From the NCBI GenBank assembly GCA_964473735.1, contig CAYYQD010000015.1:1-31889 (forward strand): a DNA stretch of 31,889 nt, given 5' to 3'. This stretch comes from JAADCS01 sp964473735. Its GTDB lineage: Bacteria > Hydrothermota > Hydrothermia > LBFQ01. The notes beneath the pieces were generated by a model. It saw only the letters and a list, made by a program, of their open reading frames with translations. It was not told where the DNA came from and ran no database searches. The stretch's first letter is position 1, and the number at the start of each line of letters is the position of its first letter. Position numbers and translations under genes: made by a program. Below are positions 1-6,335 of the stretch, in pieces.

Positions 1-147
1 GGCAGCCTTCGTACCGACATGGAGAGGCTAAGGGCGGAGATACGGGGTATAGTAGCCACGGTAATAAGGTGGATGTTCATCTTCTGGGTGGGTCAGTTCG
101 TAGCGTTGGCTGGGATACTCCTGGCCGTCGCAAGGTTCATGAGGTAG
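1..147 (+). CDS. C-terminal end of a coiled-coil protein with one C-terminal membrane segment (partial)
   Basis: The reading frame is open from the first base and stops with TAG at 145-147, giving the last 48 residues of a protein that begins outside the window. The visible part has a charged, heptad-like stretch (RTDMERLRAEIRGIV), then a hydrophobic segment (RWMFIFWVGQFVALAGILLA) and a short basic tail. This coiled coil followed by a C-terminal transmembrane helix resembles the end of DUF1640/CCDC90-like proteins. The similarity is by eye over a short, low-complexity region, so the family is only a suggestion. A membrane-tethered coiled coil is better supported than any specific function. 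Confidence 0.55.
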   Translation, partial: GSLRTDMERLRAEIRGIVATVIRWMFIFWVGQFVALAGILLAVARFMR

Positions 148-197
148 CGAGAATAGGGCCTATGTAAGGTAGCGTTAATTGTGGGTGATTTCGGGGG

Positions 198-203
198 TAG
201 AAT
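198..203 (+). promoter_or_regulatory. -10 box for enolase, leaderless arrangement
   Basis: TAGAAT lies 7 nt before the ATG at 211. No Shine-Dalgarno sequence fits in the gap. The box falls inside the longer frame that opens with GTG at 181, which argues that 211 is the true start. Confidence 0.7.
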
Positions 204-210
204 AATCTCT

Positions 211-1446
211 ATGCGTATAGTCGCCCTTAAGGCCCTTGAGATCTTAGACTCCCGCGGAAACCCCACGGTAATGGTAAAGTGCACCTTAGAGGACGGAAGT
301 GTCGGAGTGGCCCGAGTACCCTCCGGAGCCTCCACGGGAAAGAACGAGGCCGTTGAGCTCAGGGATGGGGATAAGAGGTACGGTGGTAAGGGTGTCCTGA
401 ACGCCGTTAGAAACGTTGAGGACGAGATAGCCAAAGCCCTCATCGGTAAAGACGCCTACGACCAGACGGGAATAGACAGACTCCTGATAAACCTTGACGG
501 TACCCCCCATAAGTCCCGCTTAGGGGCCAACGCCATCTTAGGGGTGTCCTTGGCAGTGGCCCACGCCGCGGCTAACTCCTTAAAGCTTCCCCTCTATCGG
601 TACATAGGGGGTACGAACGCGCATCTCCTGCCCGTCCCCATGATGAACTTCATAAACGGCGGCAAACACGCCGACAACAACCTTGACATTCAGGAGTTTA
701 TGATAACACCGAAGGGGATAAAGCGCTTTAAGGACCGTATAAGGGCGGGGAGTGAGGTTTATCACACCCTAAAGAAGATACTGAAAGGTAGGGGCCTGAG
801 CACGGGCCTGGGAGACGAGGGAGGTTTTGCCCCTAACCTGAGGAGCCACAAGGAGGCCCTTGACCTCTTGGTTGAGGCCATAGAGAAGGCCGGATACAAG
901 ATAGGACACGAGATATTCCTGAGCCTGGACGTAGCGGCATCGGAGCTGTACGACATAAACAGCGAGAGGTACAGGTTTGAGGGAAAGGAGATCGGTAGAG
1001 AGGAATTACTGAAGGTGTATGAGGATTACATCAATACCTATCCCATAGTGTCCATAGAGGACCCCTTCTCCGAGGACGATCCCGAGGGATGGAAGCTTAT
1101 AACCCGTGAGTTCGGCCATCGCCTTATGATAGTTGGGGACGACGTATATACCACCAACCCGAAGCTGATAGCGAAGGGTATAGAGGAGGGGTACTCCAAC
1201 GCCGTTCTCATAAAGCTAAACCAGATAGGCACCTTGACCGAGACCCTTGAAGCCGTTGAGATGAGCCACAAGGCCGGATGGGGTACGGTAATATCCCACA
1301 GGTCCGGTGAGACGGAGGATACCACCATAGCCGACCTTTCCGTTGCCGTCAACAGCGGATGGATAAAGACAGGGGCCGTGGCAAGGGGAGAGAGGACGGC
1401 CAAGTACAACCGGCTCCTTGAGATTGAAGACGAGTTAGGATTATGA
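211..1446 (+). CDS. eno: Enolase (phosphopyruvate hydratase)
   Basis: Enolase interconverts 2-phosphoglycerate and phosphoenolpyruvate in glycolysis and gluconeogenesis. The protein is 411 residues, near the usual 410-430. It starts with the typical MRIVALKALEILDSRGNPTV. Further family motifs are GASTGKNEAVELRDGD, GGKHADNNLDIQEFM, GLGDEGGFAPN, SLDVAASE, SIEDPF, VGDDVYTTNP, LIKLNQIGTLTETLEA and SHRSGETEDTTIADLSVA, so the catalytic Glu, Asp and Lys framework is complete. A longer frame from GTG 181 adds ten residues, but a TAGAAT box sits inside that extension and the family N-terminus begins at 211. The stop overlaps the next start as ATGA, so the downstream PrcB-domain gene is probably translationally coupled. 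Confidence 0.97.
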   Translation: MRIVALKALEILDSRGNPTVMVKCTLEDGSVGVARVPSGASTGKNEAVELRDGDKRYGGKGVLNAVRNVEDEIAKALIGKDAYDQTGIDRLLINLDGTPHKSRLGANAILGVSLAVAHAAANSLKLPLYRYIGGTNAHLLPVPMMNFINGGKHADNNLDIQEFMITPKGIKRFKDRIRAGSEVYHTLKKILKGRGLSTGLGDEGGFAPNLRSHKEALDLLVEAIEKAGYKIGHEIFLSLDVAASELYDINSERYRFEGKEIGREELLKVYEDYINTYPIVSIEDPFSEDDPEGWKLITREFGHRLMIVGDDVYTTNPKLIAKGIEEGYSNAVLIKLNQIGTLTETLEAVEMSHKAGWGTVISHRSGETEDTTIADLSVAVNSGWIKTGAVARGERTAKYNRLLEIEDELGL

Positions 1447-1814
1447 TACTGTTGCTTATGAGTATGGGGAGAAGCAACCCCGTAGCGTGGGATAAGGTCG
1501 CCGAGGGCTATATGTCCGGCGTAAGCGAGAGCAAGGCCGTCTGGTGGGACAGCACGTACGCCAACCTCGTACCGAACGGAGACGAACGCACGCTCATCGT
1601 CTTCTTGGGTAGGAGGCCAACGGGAGGGTACTCCGTTGCCGTTGAGGAGATAAAAAGCGACGGGAAGAGGCTGAAGGTGATCGCACGAGAGGTGTGCCCC
1701 AAACCCGGAACCCCCGTAATACAGGTGCTGACTTCCCCCTTCGTGGCTGTAAGGGTGGAGGTGCCGGAGCGTATCCCTCTGGATCTCAAGATAAAGGGCT
1801 GCGCTAAGCACTGA
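1443..1814 (+). CDS. PrcB C-terminal domain protein
   Basis: A 123-residue protein whose second half (GRRPTGGYSVAVEEI through TSPFVAVRVEVP) matches the PrcB_C pattern. PrcB was named for stabilising the PrtP protease in Treponema, and the domain also occurs alone in many bacteria with no fixed role. The N-terminus MILLLMSMG is short and hydrophobic with no clear cleavage site, so export is uncertain. The ATG overlaps the enolase stop (ATGA), with TTAGGA just upstream as a weak ribosome site. The next gene begins 1 nt after the stop region. Function beyond the domain call is unknown. Confidence 0.7.
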   Translation: MILLLMSMGRSNPVAWDKVAEGYMSGVSESKAVWWDSTYANLVPNGDERTLIVFLGRRPTGGYSVAVEEIKSDGKRLKVIAREVCPKPGTPVIQVLTSPFVAVRVEVPERIPLDLKIKGCAKH

Positions 1815-1815
1815 T

Positions 1816-2298
1816 ATGCCAAAGGTCAGGAAGGCTGTCGTAGGGGTACTGGTGCGGGATATGAGCGTGCTTCTCATAAGGCGGAGCCACTCGTTAAAAC
1901 AGCACGGAGGGGAGATAGGTTTTCCCGGAGGGATGGTAAAGAGCGGTGAGTCTTACGTGGGGGCACTTAACCGGGAGCTGGAGGAGGAGCTAGGCCTGAG
2001 CCCTTCGGACTACTTTCTGGTGGGTGAGCTCTCCCCCGTTAAGACCTTAATGACGGATATAAAGGTCTTTCCCTTCGTGGCACTCCTGCGCAACCCAGAA
2101 CGTATAAGACCTAACCCGCAGGAGGTGGAAGAGTACGCCATGGTGTCGCTGAAAGTCCTCAGACCCCTGATATACGAGGATACCGCTAATACGGCCCTCG
2201 GTGTGGTATGGGGAGCCACAGCCCGAATAATACGGAACCTGTTTGAGGAGGGTAGGGCCTTTCTACCGGAGATAGAGAGCATCCTACCTCGCCGGTAG
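1816..2298 (+). CDS. Nudix hydrolase of the CoA pyrophosphatase (NudL-like) type
   Basis: A 160-residue Nudix enzyme. The full Nudix box is present: GMVKSGE, seven residues, then RELEEELGL. It is preceded by LLIRRSHSLKQHGGEIGFPGG, which resembles the extra motif (RS..L..H.G.iaFPGG) of CoA diphosphatases that split CoA into 3',5'-ADP and phosphopantetheine. It is shorter than Escherichia coli NudL (about 190 residues), so substrate choice is inferred. It lies 1 nt after the PrcB-domain gene and is the last gene of the enolase operon. No Shine-Dalgarno site is evident, so reinitiation is likely. Confidence 0.85.
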   Translation: MPKVRKAVVGVLVRDMSVLLIRRSHSLKQHGGEIGFPGGMVKSGESYVGALNRELEEELGLSPSDYFLVGELSPVKTLMTDIKVFPFVALLRNPERIRPNPQEVEEYAMVSLKVLRPLIYEDTANTALGVVWGATARIIRNLFEEGRAFLPEIESILPRR

Positions 2299-2315
2299 CC
2301 GCAGGTAAGTCCCCC

Positions 2316-2322
2316 TTAAATT
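2316..2322 (+). promoter_or_regulatory. Possible weak -10 box before the carboxylase gene
   Basis: TTAAATT sits 8-9 nt before ATG 2331, where other first genes here carry TANAAT. It departs from that consensus, so either this promoter is weaker or the gene is read through from the enolase operon 32 bp upstream. Confidence 0.35.
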
Positions 2323-2330
2323 TCCCTCCT

Positions 2331-3872
2331 ATGAGCATAGAGGAGAAGCTGCGACAGCTTAAGGAGTTGAAAAGGAAGGTCTACGAGGGGGGAGGGGCGG
2401 AGAGGATAAAACGCCAGCACTATAAGGGTAAGCTGACGGCGAGGGAGAGGATAGAGTACCTGCTTGACGAGGGCTCCTTCATGGAGATAGGGGTGTTCGT
2501 TACCCACCGCAACCCCGACGTAAAGCAGAAGTACTACGGCGACGGCGTCATCGCCGGCTTTGGCACCATAGACGGCAGACCGGTCGGTATCTTCGCCCAC
2601 GACTTCACAGTAATCGGCGGCACCATATCCGAGAGCAACGCCAGGAAGATCGTGCAGGTGATGGACACGGCCATGAGGGTGGGGGTGCCCGTGATAGGGC
2701 TGAACGACTCCGGTGGAGCCCGAATTCAGGACGGGGTGGCCTCCTTAGGTGGGTACGCCGAGATTTTCCTCCGGAACGTCCTCGCCTCCGGTGTCGTGCC
2801 CCAGATATCGGCCATACTCGGGCCCTCAGCCGGAGGTGCCGTCTATTCTCCGGCCATGACCGACTTCATCTTCATGCGGAGAGGAACCAGCTACATGTTC
2901 ATAACCGGACCCGAGGTGGTAAAGGCCGTAACCCACGAGGACGTAACTCACGAGGAGCTGGGAGGGGCAGATATCCACGCCGAGAAGTCCGGGGTTGCGC
3001 ACTTCGTGTATGATAGCGAGGCCGAGGTCTTTGAGGGAATAAGGAAGCTCCTCTCCTACCTACCCTCTAACAACGCCGAGGAGCCTCCGTACGTCCCTAC
3101 CGACGACCCCGAAGACAGGGAGGACCCAGACCTGAACTACATCGTACCGGCGGACCCCTATCAGGGGTACGACATGAAGGACGTGATAAGGAAGATTGTG
3201 GATAACGGAGAGTTCTACGAGGTACATGAGCACTTCGCCCCCAACATCATCGTAGGGTTTGCCCGTTTAGGAGGTTTTCCCGTCGGGATAGTCGCCCAGC
3301 AGCCGCTCCATCTGGCGGGTGCTCTGGACATAAACGCCTCGGTGAAGGCCGCCCGTTTCGTACGTTTTTGTGATGCTTTCAACATACCTATCATAACCTT
3401 TGAGGACATACCCGGCTTTCTCCCCGGAGTTGAGCAGGAGCACGGAGGGATAATCAGACACGGGGCGAAGCTCCTCTTCGCCTACGCCGAGGCCACCGTC
3501 CCCAAGATAACCGTGGTGGTGCGTAAGTCCTACGGTGGGGCCTACTGCGTCTTAGGTTCAAAACAGGTTAGGGCGGACCTGAACTACGCTTGGCCCACGG
3601 CGGAGTTCGCCGTCATGGGACCGGAGGGGGCTGTCAAGATACTGTATCGTAAGGAGATAGCGGAGGCCGAGAACCCTCAGGAGTTGATAGATCGCCTTAC
3701 CAGGGAGTACAGGGAGAAGTTCGCCAACCCGTACTACGCCGCCTCCTTGGGCTACATAGACGACGTAATTGAGCCGGCCAAAACCCGTCAGATCTTAATA
3801 AAGGCCCTCCGCCTGTTGAGGAACAAACGCCAGACCCTACCCCCAAAGAAGCACAGCAACATACCCCTGTGA
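2331..3872 (+). CDS. pccB: Acyl-CoA carboxylase carboxyltransferase (propionyl-CoA carboxylase beta-like) subunit
   Basis: A 513-residue carboxyltransferase that moves carboxyl from carboxybiotin to an acyl-CoA such as propionyl-CoA, or acts in reverse in methylmalonyl-CoA decarboxylase. Length and motifs match the PccB family: KLTARERIEYLLDEGSF near the N-terminus, GDGVIAGFGTIDGRPV, the oxyanion-hole segments NDSGGARIQDGV and GPSAGGAVYSPA, later GFLPGVEQEHGGIIRHGAK and KSYGGAYCVLG, and the terminal KKHSNIPL. No biotin carboxylase or biotin carrier gene is visible nearby, so the partner subunits must be elsewhere. The exact acyl-CoA cannot be told from sequence. The stop overlaps the next GTG start (GTGA). 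Confidence 0.93.
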   Translation: MSIEEKLRQLKELKRKVYEGGGAERIKRQHYKGKLTARERIEYLLDEGSFMEIGVFVTHRNPDVKQKYYGDGVIAGFGTIDGRPVGIFAHDFTVIGGTISESNARKIVQVMDTAMRVGVPVIGLNDSGGARIQDGVASLGGYAEIFLRNVLASGVVPQISAILGPSAGGAVYSPAMTDFIFMRRGTSYMFITGPEVVKAVTHEDVTHEELGGADIHAEKSGVAHFVYDSEAEVFEGIRKLLSYLPSNNAEEPPYVPTDDPEDREDPDLNYIVPADPYQGYDMKDVIRKIVDNGEFYEVHEHFAPNIIVGFARLGGFPVGIVAQQPLHLAGALDINASVKAARFVRFCDAFNIPIITFEDIPGFLPGVEQEHGGIIRHGAKLLFAYAEATVPKITVVVRKSYGGAYCVLGSKQVRADLNYAWPTAEFAVMGPEGAVKILYRKEIAEAENPQELIDRLTREYREKFANPYYAASLGYIDDVIEPAKTRQILIKALRLLRNKRQTLPPKKHSNIPL

Positions 3873-4498
3873 GGGACAGAGGACGGTACGGTATGTGGGA
3901 GAGAACGGATAGGGGTTTCCTCCTGAGGATACCTATCAACGTGAAGGTGGAAGTGTCGCGGGAGCCTGTGGAGTTTGCTGTTAGGTTAAAACAGATACAC
4001 GGGGCGAGGGTGGTGATATACGGTGGCCAGAGGGAGGACGTGGGGGACGGCATCTTAACCGACAGGGTGGGGGTAAAGGTAGGGGTAAGGGTAGCCGACT
4101 GTTATCCCATCTTCCTCCTGAGTGACAGATCTGTGGGTGTTCTCCACGCCGGATGGAGGGGGAGCGTCAGGGGGATAGTGCATGAGGGCCTCAGTCTGAT
4201 GCACGGGAAGTGGGGTATCCCCCCGGAGGATATAACCGTGGCCTTCGGTCCGGGGATATGCGGTAAGTGCTACGAGGTGGGAGAGGACCTGAAGCCCTAC
4301 TTCGGCTCCCTCTTGAGACCGAAGGGAAACGGGAAGTACCTTCTGGACCTGTACGAGTACAACCTCCGTGCTTTAAAGAGGTGGGGAGTTGAGAGGGTCA
4401 TCCCCCCACCGGCCTGTACCTACGAGGACCCGCTCCTATACTCCCATCGCAGGGGAGATAAGGGGAGGCTACACGCATACGCCGAGATTCTCCGATGA
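3869..4498 (+). CDS. pgeF: PgeF/YfiH-type laccase-domain protein
   Basis: A 209-residue protein of the DUF152 (YfiH/LACC1) family. It has all main motifs: KQIHGARV, GDGILTD, VRVADCYPIFL, HAGWRGSVRGI, GPGICGKCYEVG and CTYEDPLLYSHRRGDKGRLHAYA. The conserved His and Cys residues that form the metal site are present. Family members have been described as peptidoglycan-editing factors and as purine nucleoside enzymes; which applies here is not known. The chosen GTG start overlaps the preceding stop. An ATG at 3893 is an alternative that would shorten the protein by eight residues and bring it nearer the usual N-terminus. Confidence 0.88.
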   Translation: MRDRGRYGMWERTDRGFLLRIPINVKVEVSREPVEFAVRLKQIHGARVVIYGGQREDVGDGILTDRVGVKVGVRVADCYPIFLLSDRSVGVLHAGWRGSVRGIVHEGLSLMHGKWGIPPEDITVAFGPGICGKCYEVGEDLKPYFGSLLRPKGNGKYLLDLYEYNLRALKRWGVERVIPPPACTYEDPLLYSHRRGDKGRLHAYAEILR

Positions 4499-4657
4499 GC
4501 GAGCCATAGGGCCCGAGCGTATTTCTGGTCGGTATCATAAAGTCCGCCCAAGTGCGGAAAGCTGGGCCTATAGGTCTGGATGCCCGAACGGGAAAGAACC
4601 TTTCCCTTTACGCATACCTTTCCCACGTACGATTCGTGTCCTACGTCTGTACCGCCG
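4499..4657. other. Gap with hairpins upstream of citrate synthase
   Basis: No gene is visible. A perfect 7-bp hairpin (GGGAAAG, AAC loop, CTTTCCC) lies at 4590-4606 followed by TTTA, and a weaker CCGC/GCGG stem at 4544-4557. At 4530 there is CGGTATCATAAAGT, which partly matches the repeat found upstream of gyrA. The first hairpin might end the carboxylase-pgeF transcript, but its T-run is poor. Because citrate synthase has its own close -10 box, this stretch is probably not its 5' leader. Confidence 0.4.
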
Positions 4658-4663
4658 TAGAAT
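4658..4663 (+). promoter_or_regulatory. -10 box for citrate synthase, leaderless arrangement
   Basis: TAGAAT preceded by CCG lies 9 nt before ATG 4673. There is no ribosome-binding site between the box and the start. Confidence 0.75.
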
Positions 4664-4672
4664 TTTCGTGCC

Positions 4673-5803
4673 ATGACAGAGAAGTATCCGTTTTCCAAAG
4701 GGCTTGCAGGCGTACCGGCGGCTGAAACCGTTTTGAGCTTTATAAACGGGCAGGAGGGGAAGCTCTACTATCTCGGTATCCCCATAGAGGAGTGGGCGGA
4801 GTACTCCACCTTTGAGGAGGTCGCCCTCTCCCTGCTCCTGCGTCGCCTTCCCAAGAAGGAAGAGCTGAAGATGTTCAACGCTGCCCTTCGCTCCGCCCGG
4901 GAGCTACCTCCCGAGGTCGTAGATTTCATCATTGACCTCCCCACCGACACCCATCCTATGGCGGCCCTCCGTACGGTCGTTTCCCTCTTAGAGGCCTACG
5001 ACTACGACGCCAGGCTGGAGGACCTTGAGGCCAAGTTCCGCATCTCCGTACGTCTCATAGCCAAGTTCCCCACCATAGTGGCCTACTTTGACAGGGCCCG
5101 CAAGGGGTTGGAGCTCATTCCTCCCGACCCGACGCTCGGACACGCCGCGAACTTCCTGTACATGCTCAAGGGTGAGAGACCCACTGACTACGAGACCAAG
5201 GTTATGGACGTAGCCCTTATCCTCCACGCCGACCACGGGATGAACGCCTCCACCTTCACCACCATGGTCATAGCCTCCACCCTATCCGACATGTACTCCG
5301 CCATCACGGGCGGTGTCGCCGCCCTGAAGGGGCCCCTCCACGGTGGAGCCAACGAGAGGGTCCTGAAGATGTTGCAGGAGATCGGCTCACCCGAGAACGC
5401 CGAGAAGTACATCCTTGACAAACTCGCCAAGAAGGAGAGGGTCATGGGCTTCGGCCACAGGGTTTATAAGGCCTACGACCCCCGTGCCCGCATACTCAAG
5501 AAGTTCGCCGAGGAGCTGACCAAGAGGAGCGAGTTCTACCAGACCGCCGTCAAGGTTGAGGAGGTCATGATCCGCGAGAAGGGTCAGAAGGGCATCTTCC
5601 CGAACGTGGACTTCTACTCCGGCCTCGTGTATAACGCCCTGGGCATAGACACCGACCTCTTCACCCCTATCTTCGCCATCTCCCGTGTGGCCGGGTGGAC
5701 GGCCCACGTCCTTGAGTACCTTGAGGACAACCGCATCTTCAGGCCTCGCGCCATATACAAGGGCGAGATAGACAAGAAGTACATCCCCATAGACGAGAGG
5801 TAG
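4673..5803 (+). CDS. gltA: Citrate synthase
   Basis: Citrate synthase condenses acetyl-CoA and oxaloacetate in the TCA cycle. At 376 residues it matches the short dimeric form common in thermophiles and Gram-positive bacteria, not the longer Gram-negative hexameric type. Catalytic residues are present: His223 in GPLHGGANE, His262 in GFGHRVYKAYDPRA and Asp313 in NVDFYSG. LHADHGMNAST (around 184-194) is the other signature. The gene stands alone, with a close TAGAAT promoter upstream and a strong hairpin terminator downstream. I see nothing that marks it as a 2-methylcitrate synthase, although the family overlaps and a carboxylase of propionyl-CoA type is the upstream neighbour. Confidence 0.95.
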   Translation: MTEKYPFSKGLAGVPAAETVLSFINGQEGKLYYLGIPIEEWAEYSTFEEVALSLLLRRLPKKEELKMFNAALRSARELPPEVVDFIIDLPTDTHPMAALRTVVSLLEAYDYDARLEDLEAKFRISVRLIAKFPTIVAYFDRARKGLELIPPDPTLGHAANFLYMLKGERPTDYETKVMDVALILHADHGMNASTFTTMVIASTLSDMYSAITGGVAALKGPLHGGANERVLKMLQEIGSPENAEKYILDKLAKKERVMGFGHRVYKAYDPRARILKKFAEELTKRSEFYQTAVKVEEVMIREKGQKGIFPNVDFYSGLVYNALGIDTDLFTPIFAISRVAGWTAHVLEYLEDNRIFRPRAIYKGEIDKKYIPIDER

Positions 5804-5822
5804 AGGAGTATCCATCCGACTG

Positions 5823-5850
5823 GAGGGGGGCGTACGCCCCCCTCTTTCTA
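5823..5850 (+). terminator. Intrinsic terminator between convergent gltA and cytochrome genes
   Basis: A perfect 10-bp inverted repeat (GAGGGGGGCG at 5823-5832, CGCCCCCCTC at 5835-5844) with a minimal TA loop is followed by TTTCT. It lies 20 nt after the citrate synthase stop. The minus-strand cytochrome gene ends at 5848, so the same hairpin may also block transcription from the other side, though that side lacks a T-run. Confidence 0.85.
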
Positions 5851-6258
5851 TTCACCGCGGAGGTCCTTAAACACCCCCACGCACCCTAAGTTCTGTTCCT
5901 CCATCTTTACCCCGAAGGCGGTTAGGTTCTGACGGCCTACGCCCCTGCCGTCTATGTCGTGACACTCCGAACACCTGTTCTTTTTGAACCACTGCCGGGC
6001 CTCTAAGGAGGCGGAATGGGACTTAACTTTGGTAAGTAGGGAGACGCAGCCGTACCCCTTGCTCATAGCCTCCTTGCCGTAGTCGGTGTAATCCTTCAGG
6101 CCGGGATAGACGTGGCAGTTCTTGCATCCGTACTTCTGGAATACCTCAAGGGCGGATAGGGGGTGTCGTGCATCTTTGAGGTGGGTCCTCCCCTCCTTTT
6201 TGGGGGAAGCGCAGGAAATCGCAAACAAAACGCTCATTAGCATCATCTTGCGCATCAT
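5848..6258 (-). CDS. Diheme cytochrome c-type lipoprotein
   Basis: A 136-residue protein with a lipoprotein signal: basic MMRKMM, a short hydrophobic core and the lipobox FAISC, giving Cys16 as the probable lipidated residue. Two heme-attachment motifs follow, CKNCH and CSECH. The mature part looks like a tandem duplication: each half has CxxCH, then a Met (AMSKGYGCV and KMEEQNLGCV) and a conserved GCV. The Met residues could be distal heme ligands. The purpose of the two extra Cys is unclear. It is likely a small electron carrier tethered to a membrane on the periplasmic side. It is divergent from the OmpA-like gene and has its own TAGAAT box. Confidence 0.85.
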   Translation of the reverse strand: MMRKMMLMSVLFAISCASPKKEGRTHLKDARHPLSALEVFQKYGCKNCHVYPGLKDYTDYGKEAMSKGYGCVSLLTKVKSHSASLEARQWFKKNRCSECHDIDGRGVGRQNLTAFGVKMEEQNLGCVGVFKDLRGE

Positions 6259-6267
6259 ATTGCCCTA

Positions 6268-6273
6268 ATTCTA
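6268..6273 (-). promoter_or_regulatory. -10 box for the diheme cytochrome, leaderless arrangement
   Basis: TAGAAT on the minus strand lies 9 nt before the ATG at 6258. It shares a 77-bp divergent gap with the plus-strand promoter at 6322. Confidence 0.7.
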
Positions 6274-6321
6274 AAGAGGTATCGGGGGCAAAATCCACAG
6301 GGTTGCAGGTGAAAGCGACCG

Positions 6322-6327
6322 TATAAT
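6322..6327 (+). promoter_or_regulatory. -10 box for the OmpA-like gene, leaderless arrangement
   Basis: A consensus TATAAT preceded by CCG lies 8 nt before ATG 6336. An in-frame TAG at 6327 excludes an upstream start. No convincing -35 box is seen at 16-18 bp. Confidence 0.8.
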
Positions 6328-6335
6328 AGCCCCTT

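Noticed and set aside
1038..1877. A 279-codon minus-strand open frame
   Set aside because: It covers the enolase C-terminus and the PrcB-domain gene on the other strand and has no recognisable motif.
4389..4676. A 95-codon plus-strand frame between pgeF and gltA
   Set aside because: It overlaps pgeF in another frame and runs through the hairpin region and the gltA promoter, with no family resemblance.
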